From an uncultured Clostridia bacterium (GTDB lineage: Bacteria > Bacillota > Clostridia > Christensenellales > UBA1242), in NCBI GenBank assembly GCA_944381175.1, contig CALWKD010000014.1, positions 1-60,350 on the forward strand: a stretch of 60,350 bases of DNA, given 5' to 3'. The notes beneath the pieces were generated by a model. The model was not told the origin of the DNA, made no database searches, and was given only the letters and a program-made list of their open reading frames with translations. Numbering within the stretch: the first letter of the stretch is position 1; every line of letters begins with the position of its first letter. Made by a program: the position numbers and the translations under genes. This document shows positions 51,850 through 60,350 of the stretch, in pieces.

Positions 51850-53367
51850 TTAGCCTCTTTTCTGATAGTAAATAATGATGTTTTCATCTTTCTCAAGCGG
51901 GAACACAACCTCTGGGTTTTGCAAATAGATGAGTTCTTCTCTGACTCCGAGACCCTTTGCAATATCCCAAGCGGTTTGCCCAGATTTTGCAAAAGTGACC
52001 TCAATTGCACAATCTTTTTCTTCCAAACTCTCTTGTTCTTGCACACCTGAGATGACCGCTGACACAACATCACAATCAAAACTTGCCTTGATTTTAAGTT
52101 TTGCATCAAAATAGAAATCTCTTCCTTTCTTCACAACCACATCAACATCATAAATTATTGCACAGACATCGGCTTGAGCATTTTCACAAGGAACATTTGC
52201 CCTCTCCGATACAACAAACGGAACTTCAATCAAAACACTATGGAGCGAATTTGTCTCGTCGTTGAGATAGACAACATTGGTTTTGGTTATACCCTCAACA
52301 TAGACCTCGCCATTTTTGAGATAAGAATTTGTCACACACAAATTTGTTGCCCCAACAAACATAATCTTGTCAACTATTGGCTTTTCCGCATCAAGTGAAA
52401 GTGAGCCGTCAATCTTCGCCTCGAAAGTATCGTAGGAAAGAGTTTTGGTCATATCAAAAGACTCTGTGGAGATTTGAAGCACTTTTTCTGTGCTGTAAAG
52501 GTCCTTTATAACTCTTTCGCTTCTTTCATCATATGCACAAACTTTGACCTCAACTGGAATTGTGAGTTTGATGTTTACGCCCTTCTCCAACTCTTCAACT
52601 TCGCACTTCACCGAATTTCTCTTGACAACCGCCTCGGCATCGCTTATTGACTCTCGAGTGACACCCTCAAGTTCCACCTCTTCTTTGAAACTCTCGGTGA
52701 CATAACTTGCTTCAAATCTGTCATTTTCGGTCAAATACAAAATTCGAGTGATGACTTCTCCTCCGACTGAAACAAAATTTGACCCACTTTCCACCGACTT
52801 AATCGCAACCTGACTGTCTGTGAAAAGTATTTTTCGGATTTGTTCTTTGATTGAGACCTCACTCTCGACAACAAATGTCTCCTTTGCCTCTCCGACAAAA
52901 GTGTTGACCAAAATCTCGTCATCTTTGACACAAATGGAGTCATCTCCAGATGAAACATTCTGCACATCACGACACATAATGAGCACACCACTTTGCTCAC
53001 ACTGACACGAGAGTTTGACCGAAGAGTTTGAAACACTGTCGACTTTGCAATCTCCGACTTCAACTTTGATTCCGACCTTATCTCCTACCTGAATATTTTG
53101 GTCCTCAAATTTCGACGTGAACGGACAAGAAGAACTCACCGTTCCAATTTTCCCGTCAGGCGTCGAATACAATAAACAGATGTCCAAAAGCCCTGAAAAG
53201 TTTACGACACCGTTCAAGATTTCCGCACTTTCCACCTGTGCGTTGTGACAGATTGACAAGATTTTATCTATTTGTGCATTTGCGTCAATGTTGCACTCAA
53301 CATTAAACTGCGATTTTTCAAGTCGCTTTTTCTTCACCACCGTAAAATTGTTCATTTCAAAAGACAT
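51850..53367 (-). CDS. sipL: SipL, SpoIVA-interacting protein (DUF3794 and LysM)
   Basis: In Clostridia, SipL binds SpoIVA and builds the coat base. The product (505 aa from ATG 53367, preceded by GGAGGGAATT) has tandem DUF3794 beta domains (about 20-150, 165-275, 300-430) and a C-terminal LysM module (about 455-502; SGQTAWDIAKGLGV and EVVFPLEKDENIIIYY). The module's presence and spoIVA in the same window fit. LysM would contact SpoIVA as in C. difficile. No membrane segment. Confidence 0.9.
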   Translation of the reverse strand: MSFEMNNFTVVKKKRLEKSQFNVECNIDANAQIDKILSICHNAQVESAEILNGVVNFSGLLDICLLYSTPDGKIGTVSSSCPFTSKFEDQNIQVGDKVGIKVEVGDCKVDSVSNSSVKLSCQCEQSGVLIMCRDVQNVSSGDDSICVKDDEILVNTFVGEAKETFVVESEVSIKEQIRKILFTDSQVAIKSVESGSNFVSVGGEVITRILYLTENDRFEASYVTESFKEEVELEGVTRESISDAEAVVKRNSVKCEVEELEKGVNIKLTIPVEVKVCAYDERSERVIKDLYSTEKVLQISTESFDMTKTLSYDTFEAKIDGSLSLDAEKPIVDKIMFVGATNLCVTNSYLKNGEVYVEGITKTNVVYLNDETNSLHSVLIEVPFVVSERANVPCENAQADVCAIIYDVDVVVKKGRDFYFDAKLKIKASFDCDVVSAVISGVQEQESLEEKDCAIEVTFAKSGQTAWDIAKGLGVREELIYLQNPEVVFPLEKDENIIIYYQKRG

Positions 53368-53477
53368 AATTCCCTCCAAAATCAAAACTATTATATCTTA
53401 CTGCCCTGCCAAGGCTGTTAGAACAAATTTTTGAATATTTTTCATTTTTGTGGCAAAAATTCCCTAAAGGAGATTTT

Positions 53478-53708
53478 ATGAGAAAGATAGTTTATGGCCT
53501 CGAGGAGATCAAGAAGAAAATAGGTGATTTGAAAGGACAAGATGTCCAGATGAGCATAAATCGAGGAAGAAAAAAAATTGAATTTTTGACCGCAACAATA
53601 AAAGATGTTTATCCAAGTGTGTTCACAATCAAAACCGCCGATGAAAAACTCCAGACTTTTTCCTATTTTGATGTGATGTGCGGAAATGTGGTGCTGGACG
53701 AAAAATAA
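53478..53708 (+). CDS. veg: Veg-family small protein
   Basis: The 76-aa protein matches Veg (DUF1021), a highly expressed small protein that in Bacillus stimulates biofilm matrix genes. LEEIKKKIGDLKGQDV, INRGRKKIEFLTATI, VYPSVFTI and QTFSYFDVMCGNV correspond to the conserved fold. ATG 53478 has AAAGGAG 8 nt before it. It stands alone with its own terminator. Confidence 0.88.
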   Translation: MRKIVYGLEEIKKKIGDLKGQDVQMSINRGRKKIEFLTATIKDVYPSVFTIKTADEKLQTFSYFDVMCGNVVLDEK

Positions 53709-53727
53709 GGGCCAAGAGCCCTTTTTT
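53707..53727 (+). terminator. veg terminator
   Basis: AAGGGC/GCCCTT stem, CAAGA loop, T-run, starting at the veg stop. Confidence 0.75.
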
Positions 53728-53784
53728 AATGTCAGTTTTTATTTGTCAAAAGATTTTCATTTTAAAAAAGACATATCCAACAAA

Positions 53785-53839
53785 AAAAACATCTCAAATT
53801 AAGCAGACTCATATAGTCCACTTAAAATGAGATGTTTTT
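53785..53839 (-). terminator. Long hairpin after ppdK
   Basis: Outer 12-bp stem AAAAACATCTCA/TGAGATGTTTTT, then a nested TTAAG/CTTAA and GACT/AGTC stem with a 5-nt loop. T-runs occur on both strands. Much longer than a normal terminator, 60 nt beyond the ppdK stop. Confidence 0.65.
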
Positions 53840-53901
53840 ATTTCGCAATAAATCTTATCCTTTGAATAAGCAATTCAATACGACAAAATTTTTAAGTCGC
53901 A

Positions 53902-56550
53902 TTATTTGCTAAACAAACCTTTCTTCTTTCTTGGGTATCTGATTGCAGCCTGTGCAGCAGCAAGTCTTGCGATAGGAACTCTGTATGGTGAGCAAGAAAC
54001 ATAGTTGAGTCCAACTCTATGGCAGAATTCGATTGAAGAAGGTTCTCCGCCGTGCTCACCGCAAATTCCAAGTTTGATGTCTGGTCTTGTGCTTCTTCCA
54101 AGTTCGGCAGCGATTCTTATCATCTTGCCAACACCATTTTGGTCAAGTCTTGCAAATGGGTCGCTTTCAAAAATCTTCTTTTCATAATAAGTCTCGAGGA
54201 ACTTGCCCGCGTCATCACGAGAGAAACCAAATGTCATCTGAGTGAGGTCATTTGTTCCGAATGAGAAGAACTCTGCATATTTTGCAATTTGGTCAGCGGT
54301 GATTGCTGCTCTTGGAATTTCAATCATTGTGCCGACTTTGTAGTTCATCTTAACTTTGTTTTCGTCCAAAATTCTGTCTGCAGTTGCAGTCACGATGTCC
54401 TTCACATACTTAAATTCGTTTGCATCGCAAGTGATAGGAATCATAATTTCAGGAACAACATCAAAATTCTCTTCTTTCTGAACTTCGATTGCAGCCTTGA
54501 TAACTGCTTCGGTTTGCATTTCAGCGATTTCTGGATATGTCACAGCAAGTCTAAGACCACGGTGTCCCATCATTGGGTTGAACTCGTGCAAACTTTGAAC
54601 TGTCGCCTTAAGTGCGTCGAAAGTCAAGCCCATATCTTTTGCAAGAGCCTTGATTTCCTCGTCTTTGTGAGGAAGGAACTCGTGAAGAGGTGGGTCAAGG
54701 AAACGAATTGTGACGCTCTTTCCTTGCATAGCTTTGAAGATTCCCTTGAAGTCTTTTTGTTGCATTGGAAGAATCTTCTTGAGAGCCTTCTTTCTCTCCT
54801 CGGTCGTTGTGGAGACAATCATTTCTCTCACAGCAGCGATTCTGTCTGCTTCAAAGAACATATGTTCTGTTCTGCAAAGTCCAACGCCCTCTGCACCAAA
54901 TCCAAACGCAACTTTTGCGTCTCTTGGGTTGTCGGCGTTTGTTCTTACCTGCAAGTTTCTGTATTTATCAGCCCATTCCATAATTGTTGCAAATTCGCCA
55001 GAGATTTTTGCCTCAACTGTCGCAACTTCTCCGTCATAAATTTTTCCTGTTGAACCGTCGAAAGAGATGACATCTCCCTCTTTGTATTTCTTTCCACCAA
55101 GAGTGAAAGATTTTCCGTCCTCAGAGAATTTGAGTGCAGAGCAACCAGCAACACAGCAAGTTCCCATACCACGAGCAACAACGGCAGCGTGAGAAGTCAT
55201 TCCGCCACGAGCGGTCAAAATTCCTTGGCTTGCAGCCATACCTTCGATATCTTCTGGTGATGTTTCAAGTCTTACAAGCACAACTTTGCCTTTCTTTCCA
55301 CCTTCTGCTTTTGCTTTTTCAGCAGTGAAAACAATCTTTCCGCAAGCAGCACCAGGAGATGCTGGAAGTGCCTCACCAATCACTGTCGCTTTCTTGATTG
55401 CCTTTTCATCAAAAGTTGGGTGCAAGAGTGCGTCAAGTTGGGCAGGGTCAATCATAAGAAGAGCCTGCTTTTCGTCAATCATACCCTCAGAAACGAGGTC
55501 AACAGCAATCTTGAGTGCAGCCTTTGCGGTACGCTTTCCGTTTCTTGTCTGGAGCATATAGAGTTTGCCTTTCTCAATGGTGAACTCCATATCCTGCATA
55601 TCTTTGTAGTGATGTTCAAGTTTCTTTGTGATTGCAACAAATTGTGCGTAAACTTCTGGGTTTTGTTTCTCAAGTTGAGAGATAGGTTGTGGTGTTCTGA
55701 TTCCAGCAACAACATCTTCGCCTTGAGCGTTCATCAAATATTCTCCATAGAGAACATTCTCTCCAGTTGATGGGTTTCTTGTGAAGGCAACACCAGTTCC
55801 GCTGTCGTCTCCCATATTTCCAAACACCATTGACTGAACATTTACTGCAGTCCCCCAACTGTATGGAATGCCGTGCATTTTTCTGTAAACATTTGCTCTG
55901 TCATTGTCCCAAGAGCGGAAAACAGCCTTAACCGCTTCCATAAGTTGAGTTTCTGGGTCTTGTGGGAAATCAACTTTTTGTGACTCTTTGTAGAGTTTTT
56001 TGAAGAGTTTAACGATTTCTTTGAGATCATCAGCAGTCAAGTCTTTGTCAAATTTCACACCCTTCTTCTCTTTGATTTCGTCCAAAATTCTCTCATATTT
56101 TGACTTGTCTTGTTGCATAACAACATCACTGAACATTTGGATAAATCTACGATATGAGTCATAAGCAAATCTTGGATTGTTTGTAAGGCGCGCGAGGCCC
56201 TCAACCACAACATCGTTGAGTCCAAGGTTCAAAATAGTGTCCATCATTCCTGGCATAGACACTCTTGCCCCAGAACGAACAGAAACAAGAAGTGGATTTT
56301 CTGGATCGCCAAGGGTTTTTCCAGTAACCTTTTCAAGTTGGGCAAGTTTTGCCTTGATTTGAGCCTGGATGTCGGCGTTGATTTGTCTTCCGTCATCATA
56401 ATATTTTGTGCAGGCTTCTGTTGTGATTGTAAAGCCCTGAGGAACAGGAAGTCCAATCCTTGTCATTTCAGCAAGGTTTGCGCCCTTTCCACCAAAAAGG
56501 GCTTTGTTTTTTCCGTCTGCTTCTTTGAAAGCGTAAACATATTTTTTCAT
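53902..56550 (-). CDS. ppdK: PpdK, pyruvate phosphate dikinase
   Basis: PPDK interconverts pyruvate, ATP and phosphate with PEP, AMP and pyrophosphate, used in glycolysis or gluconeogenesis of anaerobes. The 882-aa length is full. N-terminal nucleotide domain: KNKALFGGKGANLAEM, SVRSGARVSMPGMMDT; central swivel domain: GGMTSHAAVVARGMGTCCVAG with the phosphorylated His (about 453-455); C-terminal PEP domain: LCRTEHMFF, MMGHRGLRL, SFGTNDLTQMTFG and LGICGEHGG. The promoter is near-consensus. A regulatory PDRP gene is not adjacent. Confidence 0.98.
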   Translation of the reverse strand: MKKYVYAFKEADGKNKALFGGKGANLAEMTRIGLPVPQGFTITTEACTKYYDDGRQINADIQAQIKAKLAQLEKVTGKTLGDPENPLLVSVRSGARVSMPGMMDTILNLGLNDVVVEGLARLTNNPRFAYDSYRRFIQMFSDVVMQQDKSKYERILDEIKEKKGVKFDKDLTADDLKEIVKLFKKLYKESQKVDFPQDPETQLMEAVKAVFRSWDNDRANVYRKMHGIPYSWGTAVNVQSMVFGNMGDDSGTGVAFTRNPSTGENVLYGEYLMNAQGEDVVAGIRTPQPISQLEKQNPEVYAQFVAITKKLEHHYKDMQDMEFTIEKGKLYMLQTRNGKRTAKAALKIAVDLVSEGMIDEKQALLMIDPAQLDALLHPTFDEKAIKKATVIGEALPASPGAACGKIVFTAEKAKAEGGKKGKVVLVRLETSPEDIEGMAASQGILTARGGMTSHAAVVARGMGTCCVAGCSALKFSEDGKSFTLGGKKYKEGDVISFDGSTGKIYDGEVATVEAKISGEFATIMEWADKYRNLQVRTNADNPRDAKVAFGFGAEGVGLCRTEHMFFEADRIAAVREMIVSTTTEERKKALKKILPMQQKDFKGIFKAMQGKSVTIRFLDPPLHEFLPHKDEEIKALAKDMGLTFDALKATVQSLHEFNPMMGHRGLRLAVTYPEIAEMQTEAVIKAAIEVQKEENFDVVPEIMIPITCDANEFKYVKDIVTATADRILDENKVKMNYKVGTMIEIPRAAITADQIAKYAEFFSFGTNDLTQMTFGFSRDDAGKFLETYYEKKIFESDPFARLDQNGVGKMIRIAAELGRSTRPDIKLGICGEHGGEPSSIEFCHRVGLNYVSCSPYRVPIARLAAAQAAIRYPRKKKGLFSK

Positions 56551-56582
56551 AATCTAAAACATCTCCTTTTGTTGTCCTAATC

Positions 56583-56612
56583 ATTATACCAAAAAGGAAA
56601 AAAACTTTGCAA
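56583..56612 (-). promoter_or_regulatory. ppdK promoter
   Basis: TTGCAA (56607-56612), 18-nt spacer, TATAAT (56583-56588) with TGG extended -10, minus strand; AAAGGAG follows before the start. Confidence 0.75.
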
Positions 56613-56694
56613 ACAATTTCAAGACAAAACAAAAATTTTTGTTGGTTAAATACAATTATGCATAATGTCACAATCTTTATATTTTGCAAATAAA

Positions 56695-57276
56695 TTACTT
56701 CACCACATTTTCAACATAGTCCAAAAGTTTATCTTTCCCAAAGCCACTCTCGGAAGAATATGGAAAAATCATCTCCTTTCGCACGCCAAGTGCTTTTGCG
56801 AGTTGACTGCAAGCCTGCGGAACTTTTGACTTTGCGAGTTTGTCCACCTTTGTGGCAATGATGACATACGGAATTTGATAAGAGTTTAAAAAATCCAGCA
56901 TCATTTTGTCAAGTTCGCTTGGCTCGTGACGACAGTCAACAAGCACGAAAACAGTCTTGAGACTTTCCGACTTCAAGAGATATTCCTCCATAAGCCCCGC
57001 CCAGTTTGCGATATGTTTGTGCCCACTCTTTGCGTAACCATATCCTGGCAAATCGACAAAACGGAATTGGTCGTTTATCAAAAAATAATTTATCATCTTT
57101 GTCAAGCCTGGAGTGGAGGAGGTTTTTGCAAGGTTTTTCACGCCCGTAAGCGAATTTATGAGAGAAGATTTGCCGACATTGCTTCTGCCGACAAACGCAA
57201 ACTCAACCACCTCATCCTTCAAGATTCCATCAGATTTCACCGCTGATGTCAAATATTTTGCAGATTTTATTTTCAT
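56695..57276 (-). CDS. engB: EngB (YsxC), GTPase for ribosome assembly
   Basis: EngB assists 50S assembly. From ATG 57276 (MKIKSAKYLTS) the 193-aa protein has G1 GRSNVGKSS, G2 TPGLT, G3 DLPGYGYAK, G4 TKVDK and a C-terminal SSESGFGKDKL motif. No Shine-Dalgarno is present; a TATGAT box ends 6 nt before ATG, so the mRNA is probably leaderless. It diverges from gtrA. Confidence 0.96.
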   Translation of the reverse strand: MKIKSAKYLTSAVKSDGILKDEVVEFAFVGRSNVGKSSLINSLTGVKNLAKTSSTPGLTKMINYFLINDQFRFVDLPGYGYAKSGHKHIANWAGLMEEYLLKSESLKTVFVLVDCRHEPSELDKMMLDFLNSYQIPYVIIATKVDKLAKSKVPQACSQLAKALGVRKEMIFPYSSESGFGKDKLLDYVENVVK

Positions 57277-57282
57277 AAACAT

Positions 57283-57311
57283 ATCATACCACACATCTTT
57301 GATTCTTGCAA
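57283..57311 (-). promoter_or_regulatory. engB leaderless-type promoter
   Basis: TTGCAA (57306-57311), 17-nt spacer, TATGAT (57283-57288) with TGG before it. Transcription should start at or near the ATG. Confidence 0.65.
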
Positions 57312-57349
57312 ATATCCTTAAAAAATTTTAAATATTTTTGAAAATTATT

Positions 57350-57377
57350 TTGAAATCTCGGTCGATATTATTATAAT
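57350..57377 (+). promoter_or_regulatory. gtrA promoter with very short leader
   Basis: TTGAAA (57350-57355), 16-nt spacer, TATAAT (57372-57377). The GtrA ATG is 10 nt after the -10 box and has no ribosome site. Confidence 0.55.
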
Positions 57378-57386
57378 GAAAATGTT

Positions 57387-57833
57387 ATGAAAAGTTTTAT
57401 ACAAATCGTAAAATTCACACTTTTTTCAATCTCTGCAGGTATCATCCAATTGGGTGTATCCGAGATTATGTATGACCTGTTGCATATAAATTATTGGGTG
57501 TCGTATCTGACTGCACTCATTCTTTCTGTCATTTGGAACTTCACCTTCAATCGCAAGTTCACCTTCAAATCTGCAAACAACATCCCGTTTGCAATGTTTT
57601 TGGTGCTTTGCTATTACGCAGTGTTCACACCTGCCTCAACTGCTTGGGGCTATGCAATGGAAAAAGCGGGAGTTCTTGGTGTGCTTGTCACAGTTTTCTC
57701 AATGGTCGTAAATTTTGTCACTGAATTTTTGTGGCAAAAATTTGTTGTTTTCAGAAACTCAGAGAACTCTGCCGTCGACCAAGAGGAACAAACTTTCAAA
57801 AAAATCATAAAAATTGCTAAAGAAAAATTTTAG
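57387..57833 (+). CDS. GtrA-family membrane protein
   Basis: The 148-aa product has four hydrophobic helices, FSISAGIIQLGVSEIMYDLL, LTALILSVIWNFTFNRKFTF, then two more before a basic tail. The FNRKFTF motif in the second helix loop is the GtrA/DPMS signature. GtrA proteins help move polyprenyl-linked sugars across the membrane. A hairpin terminator overlaps the stop. No glycosyltransferase is adjacent. Confidence 0.88.
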   Translation: MKSFIQIVKFTLFSISAGIIQLGVSEIMYDLLHINYWVSYLTALILSVIWNFTFNRKFTFKSANNIPFAMFLVLCYYAVFTPASTAWGYAMEKAGVLGVLVTVFSMVVNFVTEFLWQKFVVFRNSENSAVDQEEQTFKKIIKIAKEKF

Positions 57834-57851
57834 GAGCGATTTCTCCTTTTT
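57832..57851 (+). terminator. Terminator after gtrA
   Basis: AGGAG/CTCCT stem, 6-nt loop and T-run overlapping the stop. Confidence 0.6.
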
Positions 57852-57872
57852 GTCTTGGGGAGGTTTTTTCTC

Positions 57873-58538
57873 GTGAAAAAGCAATATGACAAATCTCTCC
57901 CAAATTTCACTAAGGGAGAAGAAATTTTCAGCGCCGTAACTCACATCGTCGGTGGTGCTTTTGGAATTGTTTTTCTTTTTGTCGGCGTCATTTTTGCACA
58001 TTTTCATTGCGACGCTGCAGGCATTTTCAGTATGTATGTCTATGGTTTTTGTATGATAATCACCTACACAATGAGTGCGATTTATCATTTTTTACGAAGA
58101 AATAGAGCAAAGGTCGTCTTTCGCATTTTCGACCACTGCTCAATTTTCCTCCTAATCGCTGGCACATACACACCCTATTGCCTTATAACTCTCGCAAGCG
58201 AGCCTGCGTGGGGATACACGCTTTTTGGGGTGGTGTGGGCGTTGTCGATTCTTGGAATTGTGCTGAACGCAGTCAATATGTATCGCTGGAAAACGCTCAG
58301 TATGGTGCTTTATCTTGCGCTTGGCTGGTGCATAGTCATCGCAATCGTCCCGCTCCTTAGACACCTCGAACTTGCTGGTTTACTTTGGTGTCTTGCTGGC
58401 GGACTGTGTTACACAATTGGCGCGATTTTTTATGGCATTGGAAGCAAAGTCAAATATATTCACAGCATTTGGCATCTTTTTGTCCTTTTTGGAAGCATCT
58501 TCCAATTTATCTCAATTCTCTTTTATGTCGTGCTGTGA
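57873..58538 (+). CDS. Hemolysin III (YqfA/PAQR) family membrane protein
   Basis: Start GTG 57873 has GGGGAGG at 9 nt. The 221-aa protein has seven hydrophobic helices. PAQR motifs are visible: SAVTHIVGGAFG (first His), SAIYHFLRR, FDHCSIFLLIAGTYTPYCL and the late HSIWHLFVLFGS pair of His. These His and Ser residues are the zinc-site residues of the superfamily, which includes putative ceramidase-like hydrolases. 'Hemolysin' is historic; the true role is unknown. Confidence 0.9.
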   Translation: MKKQYDKSLPNFTKGEEIFSAVTHIVGGAFGIVFLFVGVIFAHFHCDAAGIFSMYVYGFCMIITYTMSAIYHFLRRNRAKVVFRIFDHCSIFLLIAGTYTPYCLITLASEPAWGYTLFGVVWALSILGIVLNAVNMYRWKTLSMVLYLALGWCIVIAIVPLLRHLELAGLLWCLAGGLCYTIGAIFYGIGSKVKYIHSIWHLFVLFGSIFQFISILFYVVL

Positions 58539-58616
58539 TTTCTTCAAACCCCACTCAAAAAACCTGAACACAAATTCTCCGTTTTAATCATAACAAATTA
58601 AAATAGGAGATTTTTT

Positions 58617-59918
58617 ATGGCAAATTATTTTGGAACGGACGGGATTCGTGGAGAATATGGAAAAAATTTAAACACTGACCTCGCTTTTTCTGTCGGGAAT
58701 GCACTTTCTCAAATCAAAAACAAACCGAGGGTTCTGGTGGGTTATGACACAAGGCTTTCCGCTGACGCACTCAAACTTGCTCTTTGCACAGGGATTGTGC
58801 AAGGCGGCGGAACGGCGATTGATGTCGGAATAATTCCAACCGCTGGCGTTTCATACCTGACAAAAAAAGAGCGGTGCGATTTTGGAGTTGTGCTGACTGC
58901 CTCCCACAACCCGCCACAGTTCAACGGCATAAAGATTTTCGACCACAATGGCAGAAAACTCACGGACGAAGATGAGGAATTTTTGGAAGAATTTTTCAAA
59001 AACACCTACACCTGCCAAAGATGTGGAAAATATTTCAAAAAAGACTTCCTTCAAAATGAATACATCTCCCACCTAATCAAATGCACAGAAGCCTCATTTG
59101 AAAATATGCACATATGTCTTGATGCAAGCAATGGTGCAAGTTTTCGAGTCGCTCCAAGAGTGCTTAAACTTAAAAAAGCGAAAGTGGAAAAGTTGTCCTG
59201 CAAAAACAATGGCGGAAAAATCAACGTCGATTGTGGTTCACTGAATATGAGTAAAATTGCAGAAAAGGTGCTTGAAACTGGTGCTGATGTCGGTTTTGCC
59301 TTTGACGGAGACGCCGACAGAGTGCAAGCGGTGAGTCGAAGCGGTGCCGTTTTTGACGGAGATAAACTTCTTTACATCTTGGCAAAATATATGAAGAAAA
59401 AGTCCACGCTTTATGCAAACTCAGTCGTCGGAACAAGTCACACAAACAGCGGAATTATGGTCGCCCTAAACAAAGACAAAATAAACCTCATTCGCACAGA
59501 TATTGGCGACAAGTATGTGATGGAAGCAATGGAAAAAATGGGGTTGACGCTCGGCGGAGAACAGTCTGGGCATATTATCATAAAAACCCACTCCCAAACT
59601 GGTGATGGGATTTTGACCGCATTGAAAATTTGTGAAATAATAAAGGAAACTGGAAAGAGTTTGGATGACCTTTTTGACGCAAATCTTATTCCCCAAGAAA
59701 ACCTCAATCTTTGTGTCAAAGACAAAATCAAAATCATAAACAACGAAAACCTAAATCACCTCATCTCAGACATCTCAAACAAGATTGCGCCTGCAGGAAG
59801 AGTCTTGGTGCGAGCGAGCGGAACTGAAGAAAAAATAAGAATTATGGTGGAATATTCCGACACTCAAAAAGCGAAAGAATATGTGGAAGAAATCAAGGAT
59901 TTGATTGAAAAAATTTAA
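58617..59918 (+). CDS. glmM: GlmM, phosphoglucosamine mutase, with zinc-finger-like insert
   Basis: GlmM converts glucosamine-6-phosphate to glucosamine-1-phosphate for UDP-GlcNAc. The 433-aa protein has FGTDGIRGEYG, active-site TASHNPP (S96), metal loop DGDADR, sugar loop GGEQSGH and phosphate-binding RASGTEEKIR. Between the first two domains, C133-x2-C136-x15-H152-x3-C156 with an F three residues after C136 looks like a C2HC zinc finger; ordinary GlmM has no such motif. AGGAGATTTTTT precedes ATG. A phosphomannomutase-like activity is the alternative. Confidence 0.93.
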   Translation: MANYFGTDGIRGEYGKNLNTDLAFSVGNALSQIKNKPRVLVGYDTRLSADALKLALCTGIVQGGGTAIDVGIIPTAGVSYLTKKERCDFGVVLTASHNPPQFNGIKIFDHNGRKLTDEDEEFLEEFFKNTYTCQRCGKYFKKDFLQNEYISHLIKCTEASFENMHICLDASNGASFRVAPRVLKLKKAKVEKLSCKNNGGKINVDCGSLNMSKIAEKVLETGADVGFAFDGDADRVQAVSRSGAVFDGDKLLYILAKYMKKKSTLYANSVVGTSHTNSGIMVALNKDKINLIRTDIGDKYVMEAMEKMGLTLGGEQSGHIIIKTHSQTGDGILTALKICEIIKETGKSLDDLFDANLIPQENLNLCVKDKIKIINNENLNHLISDISNKIAPAGRVLVRASGTEEKIRIMVEYSDTQKAKEYVEEIKDLIEKI

Positions 59919-60226
59919 CACGCATCAAGTTTTTGCCAAAATTTCGTGAATTTTTAAACTATTTTTCACTGCTGAATTTTGTTGTTTAAAATATTTTTAT
60001 AATTCATAATTTAATCCTTTTAATTTTAATGAGTGTTTAATTTATAATCATAAAAAGAAAACTAGAAATATAATTATTTGTACTCATTAGATTTATAAAA
60101 ATAAATTTAAAAAATAGTTATCAAAAAAATAGTCATTAAATCGAAAGATATATTTTAATATTAATAAATCAAAGTTTTTGTATAAACTAAAGTCTTTTGA
60201 TTTAATTTATGCACTGTAATGATAAA
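59919..60226. other. Very A/T-rich region, no gene
   Basis: About 310 nt of A/T-rich DNA with no credible frame on either strand and no recognisable RNA. It marks the border to the next gene. Confidence 0.5.
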
Positions 60227-60258
60227 AAAAGAAGAAAACCATTGTGTTTTCTTCTTTT
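60227..60258 (-). terminator. Terminator of the right-edge gene
   Basis: Perfect 13-bp stem AAAAGAAGAAAAC/GTTTTCTTCTTTT with a 6-nt loop and a T-run on the minus strand. Confidence 0.75.
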
Positions 60259-60266
60259 ATACTAAT

Positions 60267-60350
60267 TTATGAATTTTTTACAACTTCATAAATATCTTCA
60301 CTACCTTCTTGTAATCTAGAAGTATAACCTTCTGCAACAAAGTTAGTTCC
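60267..60350 (-). CDS. C-terminal end of an unidentified gene
   Basis: The minus strand reads continuously into the right edge and ends ...RLQEGSEDIYEVVKNS then TAA at 60267. A strong terminator follows. Only 27 residues are visible and no family is recognisable. Confidence 0.6.
   Translation of the reverse strand, partial: GTNFVAEGYTSRLQEGSEDIYEVVKNS

Noticed and set aside
1..60350. CRISPR array or prophage
   Set aside because: I saw no regularly spaced direct repeats with spacers, no cas genes and no phage structural genes or integrase.

Overview
The window looks like a chromosomal segment of an anaerobic, spore-forming Clostridia-type bacterium with low G+C. The evidence is the co-occurrence of spoIVA, sipL, spoIIGA, sigE, sigG, spoIIR, sleB-ypeB and spoVG with the cell-wall and division genes; a MurE carrying the meso-diaminopimelate motif DNPR; an FeoAB ferrous-iron system; and pyruvate phosphate dikinase. 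I cannot name the genus.

Layout. (1) About 2-8504 is a five-gene, same-strand, tightly packed cassette: a UPF1-like superfamily 1 helicase that is still open at the left edge, a 722-aa protein with a C-terminal HEPN-like R-N-x3-H motif, a Cys-containing coiled-coil protein, a ClpB-like AAA+ protein with a degenerate first module, and a small radical-SAM protein. It ends in tandem terminators. Its codons are clearly more A/T-rich (AGA, ATA, TTA) than those of the rest of the window. It is the best candidate for an undescribed, probably defence or conflict, system. (2) 8633-11600 is an accessory zone: two lipoproteins, a tRNA-Arg(CCU) gene with a 21-bp copy of its 3' end 156 bp downstream, tRNA-like fragments, and a dispersed-repeat block. 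(3) 11597-19508 holds envelope genes (a GT2 glycosyltransferase and an LTA-synthase-like enzyme), small membrane proteins, spoIVA and a broken HTH gene. (4) 19125-25021 holds yjbR, plsY, der, feoB, feoA, nrdR and a ylmC-like gene. (5) 25184-48562 is a rearranged division and cell-wall (dcw) region, mostly on the minus strand: murC, an alpha/beta hydrolase, membrane-anchored murF, ddl, murE, mraY, murD, ftsW, murA, ftsQ, a 1339-aa GLUG lipoprotein, serS (inverted), ftsA, ftsZ, spoIIGA, sigE and sigG. murG and murB are absent. (6) 48663-53708 holds spoVG, ypeB, sleB, spoIIR, sipL and veg. (7) 53902-59918 holds ppdK, engB, a GtrA-family gene, a hemolysin III-family gene and glmM. (8) The last 430 bp is very A/T-rich and includes the end of one more minus-strand gene.

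How the genes fit together. The core is a growth, division and sporulation region. MurA and MurC-F, MraY, Ddl and GlmM make lipid-linked peptidoglycan precursor. FtsQ, FtsA, FtsZ and FtsW place the septum. SpoIIR, SpoIIGA, pro-SigE and SigG pass the sporulation signal between mother cell and forespore. SpoIVA with SipL builds the coat base, and SleB with YpeB opens the cortex at germination. Several transcription units (engB, the giant lipoprotein, probably murA, der and gtrA) have good -10 boxes only about 6-10 nt before the start codon and no Shine-Dalgarno sequence, which suggests leaderless or near-leaderless mRNAs.
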